Below, piece after piece: positions 17,461 through 26,143 of a stretch of 64,000 bases of DNA (position 1 is its first letter; each line of letters opens with the position of its first letter). Source of the DNA: Sphingomonas sp. AX6 (GTDB taxonomy: Bacteria > Pseudomonadota > Alphaproteobacteria > Sphingomonadales > Sphingomonadaceae); contig NZ_LR733979.1 in the NCBI RefSeq assembly GCF_902506605.1, positions 1,311,711-1,375,710 on the forward strand, read 5' to 3'. A model generated the notes under the pieces. That model ran no database searches. It had not been told where the DNA came from and saw only the letters and a list, made by a program, of their open reading frames with translations. Position numbers and translations under genes: made by a program.

Positions 17461-18683
17461 TCCACAAGCGCGATTGATGTCGCGGCGAGCATTCCGGCGA
17501 GCAATATCTGTTCCAGATTACCGATTGGATCGCGCTTCGCCGCACCCAGTGCGGCCGCCGCGATCAATTCGTCGTCCCACGGTTCGATCGGCGTGTCGTC
17601 ATCATTGTCGCTGCGTGCTCGGCCTTCCCATTTGAGCCGCAACAGCGCGGCCGCGGAGCGATTGCGGACGAACAGATAATCGTGGATTTCGAAAGTTGGC
17701 ACCGCGCCGATCTCGCGTTTGTAGCCGCTGTCTCCGGTGCCGAAATCGACCTGCGCGACGCCTGCTTCGCGCGCCTCTGCCAATTGGTGATAGGTGACGA
17801 TCTTGCCCACGCGGTGTTCGCTGAACTCCGCGTCGAAACTCGACGCGATGGCATATTGCCGGTTGCCGGAGGTCAGGTCGAAGCTGAACGCGATGGGTCT
17901 GTCGCCGAGCCACAAGATGGTCGCCGACAACGCGTTGGCCAGGACCGGATCGGCGACAACCCGCTGCCAAATTGCGCGCTGTTCTGGACGCAGGAACTTG
18001 GCACCGCTGCCGTCGGTGGAGGTGCCGACCCAGCTTGCCGCCTCGACCTCGCCCAGCGATTCGAACACGCTGGTTGTCCAGCCATCACCACGCACGGTTT
18101 CGATTCGGAGATCGCCCATGGCTTCCAGCCGTCGGCGATACCCGCCCAGCCGCTTGATCGTCGATCTGCGCGGCCAGTCCGGGGCGTTCAGATCAAGCGT
18201 GAAACTGCGCCCCAGCGACCGCGTCAGCACCGTCCATCGCGCGCGTTTCGCCGCGCGGACCAAGGCCACTGTCGCCGGTTCGTCGGCATAGACCGGCCCC
18301 ATCCGCCACATCGGGGACAGTGCCGCGCGCGTGCCCGCATGGGCCAGCATCGCGGCGAGTTCGGACCAGCTTGCCCCGGCATCGACAACGGCGTATCGAA
18401 ACGGCCAATAGGCGCCGGGTACGTTGCCCAGCCCGATCATCATCGGCCCCACGGGCGACACCGGGATGGCGGCGATCGGTGATCCGTCCAGCCTGCGCCC
18501 GATGAGCGTCGAGCCGCCTTCGGGTGCGGATGCCGCAAACCAGTTGGCGCGGAGAAACCGGTGGCCGGGATGCGCGCGGCCCGCCAGCGCATCGATCGCC
18601 GCCGGAAACCCGGCATAGAGATCGACATCGACCGCGCTCGTCCGACGCGCGCCGATCGTGGAGATACGGTCGATTGCCGCCAT
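17457..18683 (-). CDS. GNAT acyltransferase of the FemAB/CelD (BioF2-like) type
   Basis: A 408-residue cytosolic protein with the two-lobed fold of the CelD/BioF2-like group, often found with exopolysaccharide genes. The second lobe carries the acyl-CoA part: SLGEVEAASWVG near residue 222, LWLGDRPIAFSFDLTSGNRQYAIASSFD in two pieces, then VGKIVTYHQLAEAREAGVAQVDFGTGDSGYKREIG near 320-355. ATG at 18683 is preferred; an in-frame GTG at 18734 would add 17 residues. It overlaps the flippase start by 4 bases, suggesting it acylates or otherwise modifies the exported glycan precursor (inference). Confidence 0.78.
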   Translation of the reverse strand: MAAIDRISTIGARRTSAVDVDLYAGFPAAIDALAGRAHPGHRFLRANWFAASAPEGGSTLIGRRLDGSPIAAIPVSPVGPMMIGLGNVPGAYWPFRYAVVDAGASWSELAAMLAHAGTRAALSPMWRMGPVYADEPATVALVRAAKRARWTVLTRSLGRSFTLDLNAPDWPRRSTIKRLGGYRRRLEAMGDLRIETVRGDGWTTSVFESLGEVEAASWVGTSTDGSGAKFLRPEQRAIWQRVVADPVLANALSATILWLGDRPIAFSFDLTSGNRQYAIASSFDAEFSEHRVGKIVTYHQLAEAREAGVAQVDFGTGDSGYKREIGAVPTFEIHDYLFVRNRSAAALLRLKWEGRARSDNDDDTPIEPWDDELIAAAALGAAKRDPIGNLEQILLAGMLAATSIALVE

Positions 18684-18834
18684 TATGTCACCGAATGTCG
18701 CGTCGTGTCCCGCATGGTCGCGGGCGTAGCGCACAATCCCTAACGATCGGGAAAACGCGGCGATCTTTTTGCGCGACGGCGATTTTCAAATGCTGACGGG
18801 ATCGGCTAGGGCTGCGCCCCAAGGAGAGACGAGA

Positions 18835-19989
18835 ATGCACGATTTCGATTTCGCGTTGGGCGAGAATGCGGACATGATCCGCGACGTGACGCGTCGGTTC
18901 GCTGCCGACCGAATCGCGCCGCTCGCTGCGAAGATCGACGCCGAGGACTGGTTTCCGCGCGACGATTTGTGGACCCAGATGGGCGAACTCGGGCTGCATG
19001 GGATTACCGTCGCGGAAGCGGATGGCGGGCTGGGCTTGGGCTATCTGGAACATGTCATCGCCTGTGAAGAAGTCAGCCGGGCCTCCGCTTCGATCGGTCT
19101 GTCTTATGGTGCGCACTCCAACCTCTGCGTCAATCAGATCGCGCGCTGGGCGAACGAGGATCAGAAGGCAAAGTACCTGCCCAAACTGATTTCGGGCGAG
19201 CATGTCGGCAGTCTGGCGATGTCCGAAGCGGGCGCGGGCAGTGACGTCGTCGGCATGAAGATGCGCGCCGAGAAGGCCGATGGTGGCTATGTCCTCAATG
19301 GCACAAAATTCTGGATCACCAACGCCCCCTATGCCGATGTGCTGGTCGTCTATGCCAAGACCGGCGAAGGGTCACGCGGCATCACCACGTTTCTGATCGA
19401 AAAATCGTTCAAGGGATTTTCGATCGGTCAGAAGATCGACAAGATGGGGATGCGCGGCAGCCCGACCGCGGAACTGGTGTTCGACGATTGTTTCGTACAC
19501 GACGACGCGGTCATGGGGCCGGAAAATGGCGGTGTCGGCGTGCTGATGTCGGGACTCGATTACGAACGCACCGTGCTCGCTGGTATCCAGCTTGGCATCA
19601 TGCAAGCGTGCCTCGACGTGGTCCTTCCCTATGTCCGCGAGCGCAAGCAGTTCGGGACGCCGATCGGGTCGTTCCAGTTAATGCAGGCCAAGATCGCCGA
19701 CATGTACGTCGCGCTTAATTCGGCGCGCGCCTATGTCTATGCGGTCGCCAAATCCTGCGACGCGGGCAAGACCACGCGCTTCGACGCGGCGGGCGCGATC
19801 CTGCTGGCGTCCGAAAGTGCGTTCAAGGTGGCAGGTGAGGCGATCCAGGCGCTGGGCGGCGCGGGCTATACCAAAGACTGGCCGGTCGAACGCTTCCTGC
19901 GCGATGCCAAGCTGCTCGACATTGGCGCGGGCACCAACGAAGTCCGGCGCATGTTGATCGGACGCGAGCTGATCGGGGCGGCATCTTGA
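18835..19989 (+). CDS. ivd: Isovaleryl-CoA dehydrogenase
   Basis: FAD-dependent acyl-CoA dehydrogenase of leucine breakdown, converting isovaleryl-CoA to 3-methylcrotonyl-CoA. The ATG at 18835 has a good AAGGAGAGA site 5 bases upstream. Motifs: AMSEAGAGSDVVGMK (FAD/substrate loop, about 128-142), FWITNAPYADV, KMGMRGSPTAELVFDDC, RKQFGTPIGSFQLMQ and the C-terminal ALGGAGYTKDWPVERFLRDAK with GTNEVRR. Isovaleryl specificity is supported by the downstream methylcrotonyl-CoA carboxylase genes. 384 residues, normal. The stop overlaps the start of the AbgT transporter (TTGA). Confidence 0.93.
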   Translation: MHDFDFALGENADMIRDVTRRFAADRIAPLAAKIDAEDWFPRDDLWTQMGELGLHGITVAEADGGLGLGYLEHVIACEEVSRASASIGLSYGAHSNLCVNQIARWANEDQKAKYLPKLISGEHVGSLAMSEAGAGSDVVGMKMRAEKADGGYVLNGTKFWITNAPYADVLVVYAKTGEGSRGITTFLIEKSFKGFSIGQKIDKMGMRGSPTAELVFDDCFVHDDAVMGPENGGVGVLMSGLDYERTVLAGIQLGIMQACLDVVLPYVRERKQFGTPIGSFQLMQAKIADMYVALNSARAYVYAVAKSCDAGKTTRFDAAGAILLASESAFKVAGEAIQALGGAGYTKDWPVERFLRDAKLLDIGAGTNEVRRMLIGRELIGAAS

Positions 19990-21611
19990 GCGCCGACACC
20001 AACTACGCCGAGGCGCCCGATCTGAGCCGCCGACAACGCGGTTTCCTGGGCTTTGTCGAACGGGCGGGCAATATGCTGCCCGAACCGACGATGATCTTCG
20101 TCTATCTGATCATTGCGTTGATGATCCTGTCGGCGTTCGGGCAATGGCTCGGTTGGTCGGCCGATCTTTCCTATACCGGCGACACCGCACCCGCCTGGGC
20201 TAGCCTTGAAAACGGTACGCTGACCTATTCGGCGACCAGCCTGTTTTCCGCGGAGAATATCGGGCGGTTGCTGACCGAAATGCCGCGCACGATGAGCGGG
20301 TTTGCGCCGCTGGGGCTGATCCTGGTCATCATGCTGGGTGCCGCGGTGGCCGAGCGGTCGGGGCTGTTTTCGACGCTGATCCGCGCGTCGCTGCGCAATG
20401 CGCCGCGCGCCATCCTGACGCCGATCGTTGCGATCATCGGTATGGTGTCGCACCATGCGTCGGACGCCGCCTATATCGTGTTCATTCCGCTCGCGGCGAT
20501 CATCTATGCGTCGATGGGGCGGCATCCGCTGGCGGGGCTCGCCGCCGCATTCGGCGCGGTCTCGGGCGGTTATGCGGGCAATATCACGCCCGGGCAGATC
20601 GACGTGCTGCTGTTCGGCTTCACGCAGGAAGCGGCGCGCATCGTCGAGCCCGGCTGGACGATGAATCCGCTGGGCAATTGGTGGTTCATCCTGTCGATCG
20701 TGGTGATCTTCACCCCCGCCATCTGGTTCATCACCGACAAGGTGGTCGAGCCGCGATTGGGCAAATGGGGCGGCGAGGCGGATGCCGATATGAAGGCCGA
20801 GCTTGAGCGATCGGAAGTCACGCCTCAGGAAAAACGCGGATTGCGCTGGGCGGGGCTGGCGGCGCTGGCGATCGTTGGACTGTACGCTGCGCTGACGATG
20901 ATCCCCGGTTACAGTCCGCTGATCGACGCGGAAGCCGAAGGGACCGCGCAGCTCCAGCCCTTTTACGGCGCGCTGATTGCCGGTTTCTTCCTGCTGTTCG
21001 TCAGTTGCGGTATCGCGTTCGGCGTTGCCGCCGGCACGATCAAGAAGTCCGACGACGTGACCGCGATGATGCGCGAGGGCATTGTTACCCTCGCACCGTA
21101 CATCGTCTTCGTGTTCTTCGCCGCGCATTTCGTTGCCATGTTCAACTGGTCGAGACTGGGGCCGATCATCGCGATCAACGGCGCGGAAGCGCTTCAGACG
21201 TTGAGCCTGCCCGCACCGTTCCTGCTGGTCAGCGTGCTGCTGCTCTCGTCCTTCCTCGACCTGTTTATCGGCTCTGCCAGCGCCAAGTGGAGCGCGCTTG
21301 CCCCCGTTGTCGTGCCGATGTTCATGCTGCTCGGGATCAGCCCGGAGATGACCACGGCCGCGTACCGGATGGGTGACAGCTACACCAACATCATGACGCC
21401 ACTAATGAGTTACTTCCCATTGATCCTGGCGTTCGCGAGACGGTGGGACAAGTCGTTCGGGGTGGGGTCGCTGCTGGCGCTGATGCTACCGTTCGCGCTG
21501 ACCTTCATGGTGCTGGGGATTTCGATGGTGGTGATGTGGGTGTTCATGGACTTTCCCTTGGGGCCGGGGGCGCAGGTCTTCTATGCCGCGCCCGGCATCG
21601 TCGGCCAATGA
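19986..21611 (+). CDS. AbgT family transporter
   Basis: A 541-residue inner-membrane protein with about 13 helices. AbgT proteins import p-aminobenzoyl-glutamate or export antimetabolites such as sulfonamides, driven by proton flux. Family features: the N-terminal [58 protein letters not shown] (in pieces) and the C-terminal [28 protein letters not shown] region, [20 protein letters not shown]. Start is TTG at 19986 inside the ivd stop, and its stop overlaps the mccB ATG. This tight coupling inside leucine catabolism suggests a substrate other than folate fragments; that is inference. Confidence 0.9.
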   Translation: MSADTNYAEAPDLSRRQRGFLGFVERAGNMLPEPTMIFVYLIIALMILSAFGQWLGWSADLSYTGDTAPAWASLENGTLTYSATSLFSAENIGRLLTEMPRTMSGFAPLGLILVIMLGAAVAERSGLFSTLIRASLRNAPRAILTPIVAIIGMVSHHASDAAYIVFIPLAAIIYASMGRHPLAGLAAAFGAVSGGYAGNITPGQIDVLLFGFTQEAARIVEPGWTMNPLGNWWFILSIVVIFTPAIWFITDKVVEPRLGKWGGEADADMKAELERSEVTPQEKRGLRWAGLAALAIVGLYAALTMIPGYSPLIDAEAEGTAQLQPFYGALIAGFFLLFVSCGIAFGVAAGTIKKSDDVTAMMREGIVTLAPYIVFVFFAAHFVAMFNWSRLGPIIAINGAEALQTLSLPAPFLLVSVLLLSSFLDLFIGSASAKWSALAPVVVPMFMLLGISPEMTTAAYRMGDSYTNIMTPLMSYFPLILAFARRWDKSFGVGSLLALMLPFALTFMVLGISMVVMWVFMDFPLGPGAQVFYAAPGIVGQ

Positions 21612-23209
21612 GCGCACCGGTGATCGCGTCCAAGGTCGCGCCCGACAGCGACGATTTCCACGCCAATGCTGCGCACAACCGCGCGCTTGTCGACCGGCTG
21701 CGCGGCGATGTCGCGAAGGCGGCGCTTGGCGGCAGCGAGAAAGCGCGAGAGAAGCATGAGGGGCGCGGCAAATTGCTCCCCCGCGACCGTGTCGAGCGGC
21801 TGCTGGATCCGGGGTCGCCGTTTCTGGAAATCGGACAGCTTGCTGCCGGCGACATGTATGGCGGCGAGATTCCGGGCGCGGGGATGATCGCCGGGATCGG
21901 TCGCGTGTCGGGCCGACAGGTGATGATCGTCTGCAACGACGCGACGGTGAAGGGCGGCACCTATTATCCGATGACGGTCAAGAAGCACCTCCGCGCGCAG
22001 GAGATTGCCGAGGCCAACCGGTTGCCGTGCATCTATCTGGTGGATTCGGGCGGCGCAAACCTGCCGCATCAGGCGGAAGTGTTTCCCGACCGCGACCATT
22101 TCGGGCGCATCTTTTTCAATCAGGCGAACATGTCGGCCAAGGGCATTCCGCAGATCGCCTGCGTGATGGGGAGCTGCACCGCGGGCGGAGCTTACGTGCC
22201 TGCGATGTCGGATGAGACGGTCATCGTGCGCAATCAGGGCACGATCTTCCTCGCCGGACCACCGCTTGTGAAGGCGGCGACCGGTGAAGTCATCAGTGCC
22301 GAGGATCTGGGTGGCGGCGACCTGCACGGGCGCAAGTCGGGTGTGGTCGATCATGTCGCCAAGAATGACGAACATGCGTTGACCATCGTGCGCGATATCG
22401 TCAGCCATTTGCCAGCCGACCGCGCCGTCGATGTGGCGCTGAAAGACCCGCGCGCGCCGAAATACGACGCGAGCGAGCTTTACGGAATCGTGCCCCAGGA
22501 CGTCCGCGCACCCTATGACGTGCGAGAGGTGATCGCGCGGCTGGTCGATGCATCCGAGTTTCACGAGTTCAAGGCGCTGTACGGCACCACCCTCGTCTGC
22601 GGCTTCGCGCATATCTGGGGGATGCCGGTCGGGATCATCGCCAATAACGGCGTGCTGTTCAGCGAAAGCGCACAGAAAGGCGCGCATTTCATCGAACTGG
22701 CGTGCCAGCGGCGCATTCCGCTGCTGTTCCTCCAGAACATTTCGGGCTTCATGGTCGGCGGCAAGTACGAGGCGGAGGGGATCGCCAAGCATGGCGCGAA
22801 GCTGGTCACTGCGGTCGCCACCGCGACCGTGCCCAAGATCACGGTGCTGATCGGCGGCAGCTTCGGCGCGGGCAATTACGGCATGTGCGGGCGGGCATAC
22901 GATCCGCGCTTCCTGTTCACTTGGCCCAACAGCCGGATTTCGGTGATGGGCGGTGAGCAGGCGGCATCGGTGCTCGCGACGGTCCACCGCGATGCCGAGA
23001 CCTGGGACGAAGCGCAGACCGAGGCGTTCAAGGCACCCGTCCGTCAGAAATACGAGGATGAAGGCAATCCCTGGCACGCCACCGCGCGGCTGTGGGACGA
23101 CGGCATCATCGACCCGGCGCAGACGCGCGACGTGCTGGGGCTGGCGTTCGCCGCGACGCTGAACGCCCCAATTCCGGAGCGCCCGGCGTTCGGCGTGTTC
23201 CGGATGTGA
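21608..23209 (+). CDS. mccB: Methylcrotonyl-CoA carboxylase, carboxyltransferase (beta) subunit
   Basis: Transfers carboxyl from carboxybiotin to 3-methylcrotonyl-CoA, giving 3-methylglutaconyl-CoA. The ATG at 21608 overlaps the AbgT stop by ATGA. The 533-residue protein shows the crotonase-type carboxyltransferase pattern: [38 protein letters not shown] (the MCC-type hallmark), [24 protein letters not shown] in two parts, [30 protein letters not shown] and [18 protein letters not shown]. The matching biotin subunit follows after an inserted DUF559 cassette of about 500 bases. Confidence 0.95.
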   Translation: MSAPVIASKVAPDSDDFHANAAHNRALVDRLRGDVAKAALGGSEKAREKHEGRGKLLPRDRVERLLDPGSPFLEIGQLAAGDMYGGEIPGAGMIAGIGRVSGRQVMIVCNDATVKGGTYYPMTVKKHLRAQEIAEANRLPCIYLVDSGGANLPHQAEVFPDRDHFGRIFFNQANMSAKGIPQIACVMGSCTAGGAYVPAMSDETVIVRNQGTIFLAGPPLVKAATGEVISAEDLGGGDLHGRKSGVVDHVAKNDEHALTIVRDIVSHLPADRAVDVALKDPRAPKYDASELYGIVPQDVRAPYDVREVIARLVDASEFHEFKALYGTTLVCGFAHIWGMPVGIIANNGVLFSESAQKGAHFIELACQRRIPLLFLQNISGFMVGGKYEAEGIAKHGAKLVTAVATATVPKITVLIGGSFGAGNYGMCGRAYDPRFLFTWPNSRISVMGGEQAASVLATVHRDAETWDEAQTEAFKAPVRQKYEDEGNPWHATARLWDDGIIDPAQTRDVLGLAFAATLNAPIPERPAFGVFRM

Positions 23210-23231
23210 TGAGACATAGCGGCTCTTCAAT

Positions 23232-23289
23232 CCTCCCCGAGCTAGTCTCGGGGAGGGGGACCGCCCGGCACAGCCGGGTGGTGGAGGGG
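23232..23289. repeat. Composite hairpin repeat, left flank of DUF559 cassette
   Basis: A hairpin with 10-base stems CCTCCCCGAG (23232-23241) and CTCGGGGAGG (23247-23256) is followed by GGGACC, a second hairpin (CCGCCCGGC/GCCGGGTGG) and a G-rich end GGTGGAGGGGC. An inverted relative lies at 23666-23718. The stop codon of the DUF559 gene (23242-23244) falls in the loop of the first hairpin. Confidence 0.9.
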
Positions 23290-23658
23290 CAACCGCGCCC
23301 GAGCAGTATGCACGATGTGGTGAATAACGGCGTCCAAGTCTTGCAACACCTCCGAGGCCGGAATCCGCAACGTCGCAATACCGTGACGCTCAAACCATGC
23401 GTCGCGCGCCGCGTCACGAACGGGTCGATTTCCACGCGAATGCGCCTCGCCGTCGACCTCAATCGCCAGCCGCGCGTCGCCGCAGTAGAAATCGAGCGTG
23501 TAGACGTCGCTCGGATGCTGTTTGCGAAACTTGAGTCCGTCGGGTCGCCTGCGCAGCGCCTGCCACAGCAGTACTTCCGGCAGAGACATCGCTTTGCGAA
23601 GCTTTCTCGCGTGCATGACGCCACCCGGCGCGGGCTTGGGCGCAATATCCCTGAGCAT
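23242..23658 (-). CDS. DUF559 endonuclease-like protein in a repeat-flanked cassette
   Basis: About 138 residues; DUF559 proteins share the PD-(D/E)xK fold of very-short-patch-repair nucleases, but function is unproven. Motifs: SLPEVLLWQALRRRP, LKFRKQHP, TLDFYCGDARLAIEVDGEAH in two parts (Asp, Glu and Asp of the active site), DAWFERHGIATLRI. The ATG at 23658 has GGTGGAGGGGG 7-10 bases upstream, supplied by the right flanking repeat; a shorter start at 23616 is possible. Its last 16 or so codons (Pro/His/Gly-rich) are translated from the left repeat. It sits antisense between mccB and mccA, an odd site for an unrelated gene and a sign of mobility. Confidence 0.85.
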   Translation of the reverse strand: MLRDIAPKPAPGGVMHARKLRKAMSLPEVLLWQALRRRPDGLKFRKQHPSDVYTLDFYCGDARLAIEVDGEAHSRGNRPVRDAARDAWFERHGIATLRIPASEVLQDLDAVIHHIVHTARARLPLHHPAVPGGPPPRD

Positions 23659-23665
23659 GTCGATA

Positions 23666-23718
23666 CCCCCTCCACCATGCTTCGCATGGTCCCCCTCCCC
23701 GAGACAAGCTCGGGGAGG
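23666..23718. repeat. Composite hairpin repeat, right flank of DUF559 cassette
   Basis: Inverted relative of 23232-23289: G-rich end (minus-strand GGTGGAGGGGG), a small hairpin ACCATGC-TTC-GCATGGT (23674-23690), then stems CCTCCCCGAG (23694-23703) and CTCGGGGAGG (23709-23718). The outer 10-base stems are identical in both copies, while the inner hairpin differs in sequence but keeps pairing. Confidence 0.9.
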
Positions 23719-23735
23719 AATTGGAAGTAGCACCC

Positions 23736-25595
23736 ATGATCCAGTCCCTCCTCATCGCCAATCGCGGCGAGATCGCTTGCCGCATCATCCGTACTGCGCG
23801 CGACATGGGCATTCGTACCGTCGCGGTCTATTCGGATGCCGACGCGCAGGCGCTGCATGTTCGCCAGGCGGATGAGGCGGTGCAAATCGGGCCGTCGCCT
23901 GCGCGCGAAAGCTATCTGGTTGGGGACAAGATCATCGCGGCGGCCAAGGCGACGGGCGCGGAGGCTATCCATCCCGGCTATGGCTTCCTGTCCGAGAACG
24001 CCGAGTTCGCCCAAGCCGTGATCGACGCCGGACTGATCTGGGTCGGACCCAATCCCGACAGCATCCGCGCGATGGGACTGAAGGACGCCGCCAAGGAGCG
24101 GATGATCGCGGCAGGGGTGCCCGTTACGCCCGGCTATCTGGGCGAGGATCAAAGCGCCGACCGGTTGCAGGCGGAAGCCGACGTGATCGGCTATCCGGTG
24201 CTCATCAAGGCGGTTGCAGGCGGTGGCGGCAAGGGGATGCGGCGCGTCGATGCAGCCTCCGACTTCGCCGACATGCTGCTGTCGTGCAAGCGCGAGGCGG
24301 CGTCGTCGTTCGGCGACGACCGCGTCCTGATCGAGAAATACATCCTGAGCCCACGCCATATCGAGGTCCAGGTATTCAGCGACCGCCACGGCAACGTCGT
24401 CCATCTGTTCGAACGCGACTGCTCGCTCCAGCGCCGCCACCAGAAAGTGATAGAGGAAGCGCCCGCGCCCGGCATGGACGAGGCCACGCGACAGGAAATT
24501 TGCGCAGCCGCAGTACGTGCTGCAAAGTCGGTCGATTATGTCGGTGCGGGGACGATCGAATTCATCGCCGACGCCAGCGAAGGCCTGTGCGCCGACCGCA
24601 TCTGGTTCATGGAAATGAACACCCGGCTGCAGGTCGAGCATCCGGTGACCGAGGAGATTACCGGCGTCGACCTGGTCGAATGGCAGTTGCGGGTGGCGAG
24701 CGGAGAGCCCTTGCCGAAGCGGCAGGACGAGTTGTCGATCGACGGGGCGGCAATGGAGGTCCGGCTCTATGCCGAAGATCCGGCCAAGGGATTCTTGCCC
24801 AGCACCGGTCCGCTCACCGAATGCTACCTCGCCGATCACGGCATCCGCGTGGATACCGGCGTAGAGGAGGGCGGCGAAGTCACGCCGTTCTACGACCCGA
24901 TGATTGCCAAGTTGATCGCGCATTCCCCGAACCGCGACGAGACGATCGAATTGCTGTCCGATGCGGTGGCGTCAAGCATCGTCTGGCCGGTCAGGACGAA
25001 TGGCGCGTTCCTGCTCAAGGCGCTGGCGGACGAGGATTTCGTCGCTGGGCGGCTCGATACAGGGCTGATCGAGCGGCGAGGTGATGCGTTGATGCCCGAC
25101 GCGCAGCCGTCGTCCTTTGCGCTATCAGCGGCGGCGGCGCGATTGATGGAGCCGTTTGCCGCGACGCCCGCCATACCCGGCTTTCGCCTCAATGCCGATT
25201 CGGTGCGCCGGGTTCGCGTGTCGGTGGCGGGGCAGATGCACGATGTCGAGTCGTCGGACGAGCAAAGCACTTGGGTCCGCGTTGACGGGGATCAGGTTCG
25301 TATCGACGAAGGTGGGCAGACCTTTGCGATCACGCTCGCGCGCACCGATGGCGTCGCGGGCGGTGCCGCGTCGGACGGCGCGATCCTCTCGCCGATGCCG
25401 GGTAAGGTGATCGCGGTCGAAGTGGCGGCGGGCGATGTCGTAGTCACGGGGCAGAAATTGCTGACGCTCGAGGCGATGAAGATGGAGCATTCGCTCACGG
25501 CGCCGTTCGACGGAGTCGTGGCGGAGTTCAACGCGAGCGTTGGTGGGCAAGTGAGCGAAGGCGCGCTGCTGGCAAAGGTGGAGCGGGCGGAGTAA
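23736..25595 (+). CDS. mccA: Methylcrotonyl-CoA carboxylase, biotin-carrying (alpha) subunit
   Basis: ATP-dependent biotin carboxylase fused to its biotin carrier, 619 residues. Biotin carboxylase domain: ANRGEIACRIIRTARDMG near the start, HPGYGFLSENAEFA, the ATP loop KAVAGGGGKGMR (about 161-172), RDCSLQRRHQKVIEEAPAP and EMNTRLQVEHPVTE. The C-terminal biotinyl domain carries EAMKMEHS with the biotin lysine near 582. The partner beta subunit is upstream but separated by the DUF559 cassette, which puts repeat DNA into the leader of this gene and may alter its translation. An in-frame TTG at 23721 is an alternative start. Confidence 0.95.
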   Translation: MIQSLLIANRGEIACRIIRTARDMGIRTVAVYSDADAQALHVRQADEAVQIGPSPARESYLVGDKIIAAAKATGAEAIHPGYGFLSENAEFAQAVIDAGLIWVGPNPDSIRAMGLKDAAKERMIAAGVPVTPGYLGEDQSADRLQAEADVIGYPVLIKAVAGGGGKGMRRVDAASDFADMLLSCKREAASSFGDDRVLIEKYILSPRHIEVQVFSDRHGNVVHLFERDCSLQRRHQKVIEEAPAPGMDEATRQEICAAAVRAAKSVDYVGAGTIEFIADASEGLCADRIWFMEMNTRLQVEHPVTEEITGVDLVEWQLRVASGEPLPKRQDELSIDGAAMEVRLYAEDPAKGFLPSTGPLTECYLADHGIRVDTGVEEGGEVTPFYDPMIAKLIAHSPNRDETIELLSDAVASSIVWPVRTNGAFLLKALADEDFVAGRLDTGLIERRGDALMPDAQPSSFALSAAAARLMEPFAATPAIPGFRLNADSVRRVRVSVAGQMHDVESSDEQSTWVRVDGDQVRIDEGGQTFAITLARTDGVAGGAASDGAILSPMPGKVIAVEVAAGDVVVTGQKLLTLEAMKMEHSLTAPFDGVVAEFNASVGGQVSEGALLAKVERAE

Positions 25596-25602
25596 CCTTA
25601 TC

Positions 25603-25676
25603 CCCGTTCGTTTCGAGCGAAGTCGAGAAACGCAGCGGCAGGAAGGGGTTTCTCGACTTCGCTCGAAACCAACGGG
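25603..25676. repeat. Inverted repeat doublet (TTTCGAGCGAAGTCGAGAAAC family)
   Basis: Two 29-base arms (25603-25631 and 25648-25676) are inverted copies with one mismatch around a 16-base loop, between mccA and maoC. The same arm recurs singly at 57020-57047. It could form a strong mRNA hairpin within the operon. Confidence 0.9.
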
Positions 25677-25690
25677 TTGAGGACGGATAT

Positions 25691-26143
25691 ATGGCTGGTA
25701 AGCATTACGACGAATGGCAGGTCGGTGATGCGATCGCGCACGACCTGCACCGCACGGTGACCGAGACGGACAATCTGCTGTTCTCCACCATGACGCATAA
25801 TCCGCAGCCGCTTCATCTCGATGCGGAAGCCGCCAAGGCGAGCGAGTTCGGTCGCATCCTCGTCAACGGCACCTTCACCTTTGCGCTCATGGTGGGACTG
25901 TCGGTGGGCGACACGACGCTGGGCACGCTCGTTGCCAATCTGGGGTACGACAAGGTCGTTATGCCGAAGCCGGTATTCATCGGTGACACGATGCGCGCGG
26001 AAACCGAAGTGGTCGAACTGCGCGACAGCAAATCGCGGCCCGAAGCAGGGCTTGTCACCTTTCGCCACCGATTGATCGACCAGCATGGCGATGTGGTGTG
26101 CGAATGCCTGCGCACAGCGCTCTTGAAGCGCAAGGCTTCATGA
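25691..26143 (+). CDS. MaoC family acyl-CoA hydratase
   Basis: A 150-residue hot-dog-fold protein. The (R)-hydratase signature region is DNLLFSTMTHNPQPLHLDAEAA (split: D then the catalytic H-N-P-x-P-L-H, about residues 33-44) with ILVNGTFTFALMVGLSVGDT. It follows mccA and overlaps the CitE-like lyase by ATGA. Related two-gene sets hydrate mesaconyl- or methylglutaconyl-type CoA esters and cleave the product, so it may stand in for the methylglutaconyl-CoA hydratase that is missing from this operon; the exact substrate is inference. Confidence 0.88.
   Translation: MAGKHYDEWQVGDAIAHDLHRTVTETDNLLFSTMTHNPQPLHLDAEAAKASEFGRILVNGTFTFALMVGLSVGDTTLGTLVANLGYDKVVMPKPVFIGDTMRAETEVVELRDSKSRPEAGLVTFRHRLIDQHGDVVCECLRTALLKRKAS

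Noticed and set aside
23736..25595. Frameshift or pseudogene in mccA caused by the inserted cassette
   Set aside because: The frame is intact from the N-terminal motif through the biotin site; the cassette lies wholly upstream.
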